From contig CM066291.1 in NCBI GenBank assembly GCA_033816765.1, positions 744,001 to 808,000 of the forward strand: DNA of 64,000 nucleotides, written 5' to 3'. The translations under genes were made by a program, and so were the position numbers. The stretch comes from Nothopassalora personata (Eukaryota; Ascomycota; Dothideomycetes; Mycosphaerellales; Mycosphaerellaceae). Below the pieces are notes generated by a model. The model saw nothing but the letters and a program-made list of their open reading frames with translations, was not told the origin of the DNA and searched no databases. Positions 33,426 through 43,697 of this stretch are shown piece by piece (position 1 is the stretch's first letter; the number at the start of each line of letters is the position of its first letter).

Positions 33426-34384
33426 GCGGACTATATTTTTACCGCGGCAATCTCGCGCTATGTAGCCTTCCTTACTATAGGCATAATATATAAGTTTTTC
33501 TTTTCCTTTAAAGGGCTTTCCGTAGCCCCTACTCTTATCGATCTTCCGTCCTCGTTAGGTAACGTCTAGTTCTATTAGCTATAGTCTATAGTAGGGCTAG
33601 CTTTATCGTAAGAATTCTCCCTTCGCAACGTATCCTCCTAAGGGTCTACGGTCCGGAGCGTATCCTACTATTCCTCCTACTTTGGAGTCGTATCTCTTCT
33701 CCTAGTGTCGTTTCTAGAGCTAGTTATCGATATTGATCGACGCCTTCATTAGCTCTTCGAGGTTAGTAATCCGTCCCCCGTGTCTTATCAACTCGTCCTT
33801 AACGGAGTCTTTAAGTCCACGTCGGAACATAGTTATTAACGCCGTCTAGTCCTATCCGGTAATTTGTCCGTATTCTTCGAATTTGGCTACATACTCTAAA
33901 GTAGACGTCTTCTACTTTAGGTGTTGAATAATTCGTATAGCCTGTTAGACTTCGTTCGAGGTTCTAAAGATTAATTTTATCTTATCTTTAAAGAGAGTGT
34001 AGCTCCTAAACATTCTAGTAGGGTCTAATCGTCCTATACCTTTAAGGTATTCCTTAAGGTAAGGTTTAATCTAGTTCTACGCACTTCCGCGAAGGTACGT
34101 AATAGCGAAGATAGTTCTTTTATCGGCATCGACTAGGTTGAACATAAGATACATATCTATCTAATTGATCCAGTCGTCGAACTTAGCCCTGTCTCTATGG
34201 AAAAGGTCTAGCTTAGTAGCCTTAACGTCGTTCCTCCTTAGAGTAGGCTCGTTATCGTCATTAGACTTATCGTCCTTCGTAGTGGTCTGTTGTAGTAGCG
34301 CACGGCGGATGCTTCCTACTTCGCTAGGGGCGGGTGTTCCCCTACTAGCTGCTTGAGTAGCGCTTATCCTAAGGGCGTTCAAAG
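33426..34384 (-). pseudogene. gypsy B gag relic
   Basis: Near 33450-33485 the minus strand reads a decayed zinc knuckle in which two Cys codons now read Tyr (YYAYSKEGYIARDC), exactly the TGC-to-TAC change RIP makes. A capsid-like region lies towards 34380. A 73-codon remnant at 34161-34382 is still open at the gag N-terminus. Confidence 0.7.
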
Positions 34385-34771
34385 TATTATTGTCTCGTTC
34401 TAGGGCTAGTCTTAAAAGAGAGATAAGTCAAGTCACGTAGCGGTATTATTCTTTAGAGAGGCTAAAGCAAGCTAAGCGAAGATGAATGATAGGAATAAGA
34501 GTTGTATTCCAATTAGTGAGATAGTAACATGAGTTGAACGCATTAGAACCATAAGGGTTTCTAGCGTTCCTAAATACAAAGGAGATTCGCGGCGTAGAGC
34601 CTATAGCTCAGTATAATCACCTTGATCAGTCCTACTGAGCATACTGATCACACTAATCAGTCCGTGAAGTGATCAGTGTCACGTGCGTCTAGATAATTAG
34701 TATCACGTGTTTCCAAGTGATTAGTGTTTCGTGTGTCTAGTCGGGGCTGCCGTTTGGACCGAACCGTAACA
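34385..34771 (-). repeat. 5' LTR of gypsy B (387 bp)
   Basis: Full-length partner of 27893-28279. The TG start of the plus-strand reading has become TATT at 34385. Ends CGTAACA at 34771. Confidence 0.95.
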
Positions 34772-34950
34772 CGTAGAGCCTATAGCTTAGTATAATCACC
34801 TTAATCAGTCCTACTGAGCATACTAATCACACTGATCAGTCCGTGAAGTGATCAGTGTCACGTGCGTCTAGATGATTAGTATCACGTGTTTCTAAGTGAT
34901 TAGTGTTTCGTGTGTCTAGTCGGGGCTGCCGTTTAGACCGAACCGTAACA
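34772..34950 (-). repeat. 179-bp partial LTR duplicate next to the 5' LTR of gypsy B
   Basis: 34772-34950 repeats 34593-34771 at the same length with only transition-type differences and ends in CGTAACA before the target duplication GGTGT. The element therefore has a second, truncated U3 outside its 5' LTR yet inside the target duplication. Confidence 0.92.
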
Positions 34951-34988
34951 GGTGTGCTCTATAGGAGACTGTTCCTAGAGCTAGGGGG

Positions 34989-37900
34989 ATGTGTCTCTAA
35001 ATAGTAGACGTGAATCTTCTGTTCTATGCTCCCCCTAAGACTAACCTTAGTTAGGGGAGTCTTATTACGAAGCCCTTTATGTTTTAGGTTAGTCACTATG
35101 CTGCAGTAGCTCCCCCTCTAGCTACATAGCTCCCCTTAAAGGTTTATAGGGTTAGTAACTCGCTTCTAGCTCGTGTAGCCCTTTATAAGGCATGTGAATA
35201 CCTTTATAGTAAGGGTCCTTAGGGTTATTATAGGGATGTCTAAGGAAGGTAATCTCGTTATCTAGGATAGCATGCTTATTACTAGTAGTAAGCTAGGAGC
35301 TCTTAATAGTCTACCCTGTCTACTCCCCCTAAGCGACCTGCTTGCCTATAGGGATTTAGTATTGCGAGTTCTATAAGAAATCTTTATTAAAAGTTATATA
35401 GGGGGAATAGGTTATCTTATAGACCTATTTTCCTTTCTCCTACTATAGCTTCTATAGCAGGTAGTTAGTTAATAAACTACCCTAGAATCCTATATACTAC
35501 TATATGTCCGCCCTTATAGAGAACTTTTTAGACTTAGTGTGATTATTGTTATGTTTGTATGCTTTATATCTAAACCTCCTTACATTCCTTAAGTCTATCT
35601 CTTTAATATTTATGCCTAGGTCCTTCTTAAAGTCAATCTATAGTACATTTTTTATTGTTAAGTTAAAGAGGCGGTTCGTGATATAGCATACAAAATCCAT
35701 AGCCTAGGGCCAGAGGTTCTATAGCAAGCTAGAGTCTATAAGCATAGCTCTAGCCTTGTTAATAATAACTTTATTCAAAGCTTTAGCAATTCTATTCTAC
35801 TTAGGTGTGTATAGTGATACAAAATCCTATCTAATTCCTTTATATTAGGCATGTGTTCTAAGTTCAATGTTGTTAAATTCCCTACTACTATCTAAGAACT
35901 AGATCTTAGGTTTCTTCTTATAGTGGTTCTATATTATAGTAAGCTAAGTCTTAATTGCTGTTAGAGTAGCACTTTTCTTTAGAAGTAGCAAGTACTATCT
36001 TATCCTAGTTTTAGCATACGTAAGCATAAGGCAATATGCGTAACTATTATAAGAGAGTAGAGTGATTAGACTAACTAGGTTAGTATAGATTTTATCTAAT
36101 GCCTCTAGTATAGGTCTCCTAGGGATTCTTAAAACAACTCTTTATGACCTTACAAGCTTGGAAGTCTTATAATACCCTAACTCTATAGTATTAACATCTT
36201 CTAGGCCCTTAACTGCTTCTTTTGTAGTATTGAGTAATGTGCTCCTAATATGCCTAAGCCTTTAATACTATCTAACTATGTTAGTTCTTAGCTTAGTAAA
36301 TGCAAGAGTAGCAAGTCCTTTTAGTGCTAATCTGTCTTTATCCTTCCTAGAACCCCTCTTTACCCTAAGGTTCCTAAAGACAATAACATTTTTTATTATC
36401 TTAACTAAGCCTATAGGCTTGTCCTTCTAGAATAGCATTTTAGATAGTCTATCTAGGTAAACTCTATGTTTCTTATATAGGAGTTCTATAGAGATTAGTG
36501 TTATATCTAACTCTAGTAAGTAAAGTATATTACGAAGGAGGAGGGTAGTCTCTTAGCTAAGATGGTTCTTTATAACCTACTCTAATTCTCCTTTAGTTGT
36601 AAGAGATCCTTACCTAACGGCCTATAAGAAGTATATAGGCCTTAGTCTTGGCCTAACATTCTAAAGGTCTGTAAGATTATTGTAGATATAGAAGGATGTG
36701 CCTATGTTATAGACTTTGTCTATTAACATTAGGTTTAATGCGGCAGCTGCTGTCCTTCCTATACACACTAGTTGTGTAACTGCAATAGCTGCTCTAGACC
36801 TCCTATATAGTTATCTCTAGTCCCTATTACTATTAGAGCTATGCTCCTGATTAGATAATAAGTCTAACTAGTTATTAATTGCTATAGCAATCCTCTTCCT
36901 AGGGGATTTACTGCCCTTTACCTTCTTTACCCTGTCCTTTAGGGTGTCTTTACCCTTCTTAGACCTATTCCTAGGATTCTTCTCTAGATGCTGCTTATAG
37001 CAGTTCGCGTTAGTGTACTTATGTGAGCACTATATACACTGCTTATTATTATTCTTGCTTAAGAATGCTCTAACAAAGCCATTACTAGGCTTGTAGGTAG
37101 TAGGTACTTGCTCCTTCCTAAGAGTTGTAAACATTCTCTCTAGGGTAGTTAATTCTAGGGGATTGTTATATCTCTATGTCCTAAGCTATTCGACATGGTT
37201 TAGACCTTTAATAAAGTAAAATCTATAGATGCTATCTAGGAGGACAAAAGAGGATTTAAGCCTTAACTTGTTATTAACTAGGGAAGATCTAATAAATTGC
37301 TCTATAGCAGTCTTGTTTTTATTTACCTATGCTTAAAAGTCTTTATAGTACTTTAATATATTAGGTCTTGTAGCATCTAGTTTAATGTGCCTAACTGCCT
37401 TTAGAGTATTATATAGATTAATTGTAATAACTAGCTTATATGTTACCTTAATTAAATTATACAATTCCTTAGCTAACTTGTCTACATCTCTAAAGTTTAG
37501 CCTTAGGGTAGAATCCAATCTAGCTATAATAATGCTATATGCTTATATGTCCTCTTTCTTCTATCGCTTATAGGTAGCTTTGTATCCTACACTACTAGTG
37601 ATGTCCTAAGGGGCTTTATTCTAGGCAGTCTTATCTTAGACATTCTTAGTTGTATCTTAGGGTTAATTATAAGCTACCCTGTTTAGAGCGTACTTTAGGT
37701 CAACCTAGTCTAGACTATAGATTACGTATCTAACTAGATCCTTCTCTAGCAGTGCGCTAATTAGCATAGATTTCTATGCCTGGAACTGCACGCCTTTCCT
37801 AAGCACCTAGTTGTCCTTAGCGGATCTTACTAGGTTGCTAGAGGTGTTGTTTCTAAACTCTATACCTAGTCTAGCTCTTTTAGATGCTATACTACAGTAC

Positions 37901-38051
37901 TAGTGCTTAGTGCCGATCTCCTATAGTAGTTCTTAAATCGATTAGGTTGTTGTCCGTAAAACAAATGCAGGGTTGAGTCTACTAGCAAGGCAAGCTAATC
38001 CTTAATAGAGCTTCGATGACGATTTAGGTTTTAAATTAGATAGGCAGAGGA
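34989..38051 (-). pseudogene. copia II gag and integrase relic
   Basis: Minus-strand fragments of integrase lie at about 35000-36700 and a gag-type zinc knuckle near 37015-37055 (CX2CX3HX4C spacing with a His codon turned to Tyr). A gag remnant of 61 open codons lies at 37333-37518. All are interrupted by RIP stops. Confidence 0.65.
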
Positions 38052-38069
38052 GCACTCGGGCTTATAACC
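38052..38069 (-). other. Primer-binding site of copia II, half-tRNA(iMet) type
   Basis: The plus strand GCACTCGGGCTTATAACC abuts the right LTR at 38070. It matches the anticodon arm of initiator tRNA-Met (GGGCTCATAACC) apart from CTCAT to CTTAT, a RIP-type change. Copia-type elements that prime with a cleaved iMet half-tRNA have their site here. Confidence 0.7.
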
Positions 38070-38245
38070 TATTATAAATAGGTATTTAACGAGTACAAGC
38101 TTCTAGATTAAAACGATAGGGTGGATTAGTAACCCTTATGAATTGCCACAAGGTGTGAGACTATCTGGCTACAGAAAACAGTGTGATATAGTGTGTGTGT
38201 GCCAAGTCCTGACTAACATAGACCTTGGTCACCTGATTCACAACA
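38070..38245 (-). repeat. 5' LTR of copia II (176 bp)
   Basis: Partner of 23909-24084; ends CACAACA and is followed by the target duplication CCTCA. Confidence 0.95.
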
Positions 38246-38441
38246 CCTCATCGGGAGCCCTTGCTACTGTACTGTAGACCTGAACCCCTGTACAGCGTTA
38301 TGCCTGTCAGTCGTCGTCTAATGCGGCACGGACTTTGGTGCTATCTGTCTCGCCACGGACGGTACCTTCTCCCTACAGCAGGTGCCGACACATCTCGCGT
38401 GCTGGTATGACATAAATCCATCGCTTCAACCACTCAAACCC

Positions 38442-39683
38442 TCAAACATCCCTATAAACACCACAACCCCTCCCCTCCGTCCACACCCCCCTCAAATTCA
38501 GCGTACAATCAATATCCTCCACCGGATTCCCCTCCACCAGCACCAAATCCGCCCTCAGCCCAGCCTTGACCATCCCCCTATCCCTCAACCCAAACCTCCC
38601 AGCATTCAAACTCGTCGCCGCCCTCAATGCCTCCTCGGGCGTGAACCCACACCGCTCTACCAACAGCGTCATCTCATGGTGCGCACTCAACCCATACGCC
38701 GTGCCCAGCGCCGGTCCCGCCGCGTCAGAGCCCACCAGGATCGGCACACCTGCAGCTCTCAATTGTCGGACTGTCTCGTAGGCGTGTGCGCATTTCGCTC
38801 CGGGTGCTGCGGCGAAGGCCATGCAGTGACACATGCTGTCCCGTGCCTCCTGAGACATCAAGTGCTGGATGCGGGGGTCGTGGGCGAAACGTTCTTGGGT
38901 CGCGAGGCCTTCGGTGGTGCCGGAGCCCAGGGCGGCGAGGGTGGGGTTGCAGTGGGCGTTGTTCTTTTTGTACGCGGCAATGAGTTCTGGGGTCGGGGGC
39001 TGGTCGATGAAGGTATGGGTGAGGCCGTCGACGCCCGCGTTGAGGATCTCGAGAGTGTCGGAGAGACAGGTGGCGTGGGCTACGACTAGGAGGTTGTGGG
39101 TGTGGGCTTGGGTGATGAGGGCTTTTTGGAGGGCTATGGTGGGTTTGTTGAAGGTTTGGCCCATTGCTGTGCCGGATTCGTGCATGAGTTTGATGTAGTC
39201 GACGTTTTCTGAGACGCGATCTTGGATGTATTGATGAGCGTCTTCGGCTGTTTTTAGTTTTGGCCAGGTTGCGAGTTCGGCTGCTGTTTGGGCTGATTTG
39301 TCGTGCATCAGGACTATGGGCATTGGCCAGCCCATTTCGACTGTGGCGGCAAAGCTCGCTGTCTTGAGGTCTGCGCAGTCACCTTCCCGGCGTTGCTTTT
39401 GGAGCTTCTGAATGTTGGGCCATTCGTTGTGCATATCGCAGACGGTGGTGACGCCGAACCTGAGAGCTTGTGGCAAAGCCACTGGGGTGCCCCCGTTGGC
39501 GTGGATGTGGACGTCTATGAGGCCTGGGAGGAGTGTATGGCCTGGCTTTGAGATTGTGGTCCCGGAGAATGAGATGGGCGACTGGGAGACTTGAGAGATT
39601 TTGCCGTGCTCCACCAGCACTGAGCCATTTTCTATTGTGGTCTCACCGTCGAAGATACGGACGTCCTTGATAAGGAAAGACAT
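38442..39683 (-). CDS. Cyclic amidohydrolase (imidazolonepropionase-like)
   Basis: From ATG 39683 (MSFLIKDVRIFDGET) the product is 413 aa. An upstream part of the same frame is open but has a low-complexity, non-family sequence and was left out. The metal-dependent hydrolase fold is shown by HxH in PGLIDVHIHANGG, the bridging-Lys segment VDYIKLMHESG, His in LLVVAHAT and LTHTFID, and the catalytic Asp in VGSDAAG. The family hydrolyses cyclic amides, lactones or Xaa-Pro bonds; fungal members include mycotoxin-degrading and prolidase-like enzymes, so the substrate is open. It starts about 1.07 kb from, and diverges from, another metal-dependent hydrolase-fold gene. Confidence 0.85.
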   Translation of the reverse strand: MSFLIKDVRIFDGETTIENGSVLVEHGKISQVSQSPISFSGTTISKPGHTLLPGLIDVHIHANGGTPVALPQALRFGVTTVCDMHNEWPNIQKLQKQRREGDCADLKTASFAATVEMGWPMPIVLMHDKSAQTAAELATWPKLKTAEDAHQYIQDRVSENVDYIKLMHESGTAMGQTFNKPTIALQKALITQAHTHNLLVVAHATCLSDTLEILNAGVDGLTHTFIDQPPTPELIAAYKKNNAHCNPTLAALGSGTTEGLATQERFAHDPRIQHLMSQEARDSMCHCMAFAAAPGAKCAHAYETVRQLRAAGVPILVGSDAAGPALGTAYGLSAHHEMTLLVERCGFTPEEALRAATSLNAGRFGLRDRGMVKAGLRADLVLVEGNPVEDIDCTLNLRGVWTEGRGCGVYRDV

Positions 39684-40751
39684 CTTCTGTGAGCTGGTTG
39701 TGAAGCAGATGAAAGGTGCAAACAGAACAAAATGGGTATTGCTGTGGGGAAGTGTCCGTGGTGGAGAGCCGGATAAGTCTACGAATGTACTCACAATGCA
39801 GCGACATGCTGACCACGCTGCCTCGTGGCTCCTACGGTTGGATCGTACTGATGGACGAGACACAGCAGGCGATGGAGGCTCTGCAATCGGGGTACCACTC
39901 AACGCCCTATGCCATGGGTCGAGTCTGCAGCAAGAGTGGTTCGCTTGAGCGTTGATGGGCGTTTGACGACAAGCCGAAATTCCCAATCCTTCCTGATTGC
40001 AAAGTCTCATAGGGTTACAGACTTATCAAGTCTCTCTCGCCATCATTGTGCGCGTTCGATGCCAGGATTTGATACCGGAACTATTAGAAAAGCCGTGTGG
40101 TTGCCATGATCAGTCCTCGCACAGATTGCACTGTTTGCTTCGGGCGATCGCGAGACCGTGGGTTCAAGCAAAGAAAACCTTGCGCATAAGAGCCAAAGAT
40201 ACGGATGGGTCTGGCTACCGGAGCCAACCGTGTGCAACTCGTGGGTGTGTCGAGTCCTGGAACAGCCTCATAGAGCAGAATCTACGTGTTTTGTTGATAG
40301 GCACATTGGGAAACGATGAAAAAGGATACGGACGAAGGATGGGATGACGTTCGTTCGGTATGGAGACCGATCTGCGACTAGAACTAGGGACAACTTCCTC
40401 CTCTGCTAGCTTGGAACGCGCCGAGAAGCAGCAACAAAGAGTGTGAACAAAAAAGACGCGATGCATCGACAATCCATTCGTTCGTTATCACCATCAACAT
40501 CACTCGCAAAGTGACGCACCCCACCGGCGCACTAATCAAGTAACGGTACAGGTTTCCGCGGGCGCCGTGCATTCGGGTCCCCTTCTGTTCTTCCACACCT
40601 GCCTGCAGCGTAACCTTGTGCGAGGCGAGAAGTATGTCATATCAGCAAGGCATCCTACGGCCGGCCGTGTCGGCTCGTGGTCGTCAGTATCAGTGGGCTT
40701 GTGAGCCGACTTCATGTTTCTACTGATTCCTCTCTCTCCTTAACCACCGCC
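39684..40751. promoter_or_regulatory. Shared divergent promoter of the two amidohydrolase-fold genes
   Basis: The 1.07-kb gap separates head-to-head starts at 39683 (-) and 40752 (+). No further gene is supported. Co-regulation of the pair is plausible but inferred only from arrangement. Confidence 0.5.
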
Positions 40752-41964
40752 ATGATGACTTCCCACATGCCTCCAAAGATAGACGTTCACTCGCACTTCC
40801 TTCCGGACTTTTACCAACAGGCCTGCCGCGACAATGGACATGCCAACCCAGAGTAAGTACATATCGCCCTCCACATATGCCGAACCATAGCTGATCTTCC
40901 CAAGTGGCAGTAAGTATGAAGGATAGCAAGCATCTTCTACTAAAGGGCTCAACCCTGCCCAACCCCACATCCTGAGATGACCTCACCTGTACAGCTAAAT
41001 AACACCCGTCTGCCATGCAGTGCCCTACCTCCCATCCTGGGACGAAACCTCCCACCTCGCCCTGATGGACACCCTCGGAATCCAAAAGTCCATCCTCTCC
41101 ATCTCCTCCCCAGGAACGCACCTCGTCCACAACAACAACACCCTAGCCCGCTCCCTCACCCGCAAAATCAACTCCTTCGCCTCCTCCCTCAAAACCCGCC
41201 ACCCCACCCGCTTCGGCCACTTCGCCTCCCTCCCAGTCCCCGACATCGAAGGCTGCCTCGCCGAGATCCCCCTCGCCCTCTCCGAAGGCTGCAACGGCTT
41301 CGTCTTAACGACAAACGCCCACGGGACCTACCTAGGCGACGCCGTCCTCGACCCCATCTTCAACGAGCTAAACCGGCACAAAGCAACAATCTTCATCCAT
41401 CCCACCACCCCCAAAATCTGTCCCTGCTCCGTCTCCGCCTCCGCCTCCAACGCCAGTCCCGACATCCCAACAGCCGCGACCCCCTTCGCGGCCCGCCAGC
41501 CAAACCCCATGCAGGAATTCTTCTTCGACACCGCGAGGGTCGTCGCAAACCTCTTCATGTCCGGCACGATCCAGCGCTGTCCGGACCTGCGGATCATCCT
41601 CCCACACCTAGGAGGAGCATTTCCGCCCCTGCTCTCGCGCTGGACTGGGTTCTCCGAGCTGGTGCCTGGACCATGGGAAGGCGTGGGGGAGGACGTGGTG
41701 AAGGAGGCGATGGCGAAGCAGATCTGGTTCGATATGGCGGGGTTCGCTTTTCCTAGTCAGATCAAAGGGTTGATGTTGGGGGTCGGGATAGGACATGAGA
41801 GGTTGATGTATGGGAGTGATTATCCTTTTACGCAGCCAGAGGGGGTGAAATTGTTGTTGGGAAAAATGGATGCAGGGGTGAGGGGTTTGTTTACGGAGCG
41901 GGAGGTGGAAGATTTGTATTACAGGAATGCTGAGAAGTTGCTTGGGATGTCGAGTGGATTGTGA
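40752..41964 (+). CDS. Amidohydrolase-2 family decarboxylase (ACMSD / 6-MSA decarboxylase-like)
   Basis: Exons are 40752-40852, a 5-nt microexon 40905-40909 (TGGCA), and 41021-41964. Introns are GTAAGT...CAAG (52 bp) and GTAAGT...GCAG (111 bp). Together they give NPDGMPYLPSW across the junctions and a 349-aa protein. Metal ligands are HSH in PPKIDVHSHFLP, His in ATIFIHPTTP and ILPHLGG, and Asp in MYGSDYPF. These are the marks of zinc-dependent non-oxidative decarboxylases such as aminocarboxymuconate-semialdehyde decarboxylase and fungal 6-methylsalicylate decarboxylase. No polyketide synthase is nearby. Start may also be ATG 40755 or 40767. Confidence 0.87.
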
Positions 41965-42248
41965 CCTGGCTTTCCGGAGAGCCAAGGAGAGTGGAGGTGG
42001 GACATGCAAGATGGTACTGGATGTTCTGTACAGCAGTACGTTCAGAGTTGCTAGCTAGCGAGCTAGCTATACACAGGAACTGCGTGTGCTTCGGCCGACC
42101 TGGCGGCCTACATACAATATGTTGCACAACGATTGTGAGAAGGAATCCCCTCCATTCCATTTGCAACTCCGCCAATCCTCTAGTTTCGCTAAAACGCACC
42201 AAATTGCTAAACGCTCATGTTCGCATCGGAAGTCTGACGACGGCAAAT

Positions 42249-43697
42249 CTATGCCGCATCGGCGCTGGCCGGTGGGTTGACCACCTTGGTGACCTGTGCA
42301 CCAGCGCGGACGATTCGGTTGCCCTTCTCGTCCTTGTAGATCTGCGAGCCTTGACTCTCAGATTGGCGCTTCCAGATCTCAACCTCCATGCCCCCACGGA
42401 TGACACCAATTCTCATGGTCGAGAGAAGGTTGTGTGCGGCGTTGCTGTGGAGGTAGACACCGCCGTTGAACATGGCGGTGGCATCTTTGCCGATACCGCT
42501 GCGGATCATGGCCTTTCCTCCGGGGTGGTCGTTGACGAAATCACTGACATCGTGAACGATACCGGCGACTGCGATGAGGGAGCGTCCGTTCTTGGTCTGG
42601 TCGACGTAGTCGTCCCACTCCATGACTGGGAGTTGCTCGAGAGGTACACCCCAGTCGAGCGTGGAGCGCTTCTGGTCGAGCTTCTTCTGCTGTTGCTGGA
42701 GACGACCCTTCTCGATCTCGTTGGAGCGGAACTGCTTCAAGTCGTAGGCGAGGCCAAGCTGCTTCATTGTCCAGATGAACCACTTGGTTGGGTCATACTG
42801 GTGCCATTCGATGGCATTGCGATAATCAGATGGGAACTCGTGGTGGAAGTTGTGGTAGCCCTCGCCGAGCGTGACCAGAGCTGTTATGACATGGTCACGA
42901 GGAGAGTTGCGGTCGTCGAATGGCTGGTCACCGAGCCAGTGAGCCAGGGAGTTGACGCAGAAAGTGGCCTGCTGAACAAAGAAGATGCGGAGGATACCGG
43001 CGTAGATTAAGCCACCGAGCCAGTCGTTCCAGCCGAGGCCAGCGACGATGCATGGGAAGATGAGACCCATGAAGAGGACGACCTTCAGGTAGTTCTTGTG
43101 CTGCCAGACAACAACGGGGTCGTCGTTCAGATCGGAAATGTCGGTGCGGCCGATTCTCTTTGGGTTCTGCTTCATCACCATCCAGCCGATGTGCGAGTAG
43201 AGCAGCCCCTTGCGAACACTGTACGGGTCCTTGTCGGTGTCGGTGTATCGGTGGTGGGCACGGTGATCTCTCGCCCACCATCTGACGGAACCCTCTACGG
43301 CACCACCACCGACTGCAGCAAGGAAGATCTTGAGTGGTGTTGATGCGGAGTATGATGTGTGTGCCCATAATCTGTGGTATCCAGCTGTGATGCCCAAGCC
43401 AGTGGCAAAATAGTACAGCACCGCGAAAATGGCGGTGGGCAGTCTAAGCGGCGTCCACAGAGCTGTGATCAAGCCAATAATTGGAATGGCAACAATGAGC
43501 ACCACGTTCAACCAGTTCACGTGCTTGTACCAGTTCTTCCTGGTCAAAGGTGTTTCTGTGATATGCGGCTTCTTCGGATCATACTTGGTGTTTCGCACCG
43601 GCTCCTGGCCCGCGGGCTTCGACATCGGATCGGGCTGAGTCGAGAGGTACTCAGGCTTGACGGCGGGCATGCCGCTCGTGGGCTGATGCGAAGGCAT
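42249..43697 (-). CDS. OLE1: Stearoyl-CoA (delta-9) desaturase with cytochrome b5 domain
   Basis: From the first in-frame ATG (43697, [11 protein letters not shown]) the protein has 482 aa; the frame continues upstream without ATG. It shows the three desaturase His boxes HRLWAH (about 108), HRAHH (about 145) and HNFHH ([15 protein letters not shown]), four hydrophobic segments and [11 protein letters not shown]-terminal cytochrome b5 domain has the heme signature [10 protein letters not shown]. This is the layout of fungal Ole1 in the ER membrane, which makes palmitoleic and oleic acid from acyl-CoA with electrons from its own b5 domain. No intron is needed inside the coding frame. Confidence 0.95.
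   Translation of the reverse strand: MPSHQPTSGMPAVKPEYLSTQPDPMSKPAGQEPVRNTKYDPKKPHITETPLTRKNWYKHVNWLNVVLIVAIPIIGLITALWTPLRLPTAIFAVLYYFATGLGITAGYHRLWAHTSYSASTPLKIFLAAVGGGAVEGSVRWWARDHRAHHRYTDTDKDPYSVRKGLLYSHIGWMVMKQNPKRIGRTDISDLNDDPVVVWQHKNYLKVVLFMGLIFPCIVAGLGWNDWLGGLIYAGILRIFFVQQATFCVNSLAHWLGDQPFDDRNSPRDHVITALVTLGEGYHNFHHEFPSDYRNAIEWHQYDPTKWFIWTMKQLGLAYDLKQFRSNEIEKGRLQQQQKKLDQKRSTLDWGVPLEQLPVMEWDDYVDQTKNGRSLIAVAGIVHDVSDFVNDHPGGKAMIRSGIGKDATAMFNGGVYLHSNAAHNLLSTMRIGVIRGGMEVEIWKRQSESQGSQIYKDEKGNRIVRAGAQVTKVVNPPASADAA

Larger units (their letters stand above)
27893..34950 (-). mobile_element. Complete RIPed Ty3/gypsy element B, nested in copia II
   Basis: LTRs of 387 bp lie at 27893-28279 and 34385-34771, followed by a partial extra LTR copy 34772-34950. 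The target duplication GGTGT lies at 27888-27892 and 34951-34955. On the minus strand the LTR starts TGTTACGG, and the sequence next to the left LTR is a purine tract (AGAAGGGGGATAG on the minus strand), giving minus orientation. Gag, protease, RT (YIDD near 31150), integrase and a chromodomain-like start follow in that order. Pol and gag are littered with RIP stops. Confidence 0.93.
23909..38245 (-). mobile_element. Complete RIPed Ty1/copia element II with nested gypsy element
   Basis: Two direct 176-bp LTRs (23909-24084 and 38070-38245) begin TGTTGTAAATAGG (TATTATAAATAGG after RIP in the right copy) and end CACAACA. They are flanked by the target duplication CCTCA (23904-23908 and 38246-38250). 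A polypurine tract abuts the left LTR and a primer-binding site abuts the right one, so the element is on the minus strand. Order from the right is gag, integrase, RT, RNase H, then an antisense extra frame. Removing the nested gypsy and its duplicated GGTGT leaves about 7.3 kb, long for a copia element. It sits between the Fe-ADH and the amidohydrolase. Confidence 0.93.

Noticed and set aside
33108..37573. Short open frames in the RIPed block (for example 33108-33290, 37385-37573)
   Set aside because: Chance openings or pieces of decayed gag-pol in TA-rich sequence, or their antisense shadows.
39684..40010. N-terminal extension of the cyclic amidohydrolase
   Set aside because: Non-family, low-complexity sequence; the conserved domain starts directly at ATG 39683.
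40977..41756. 259-codon frame overlapping the ACMSD-like gene
   Set aside because: Arg/Pro-rich shadow frame produced by GC-rich third positions of the real gene.
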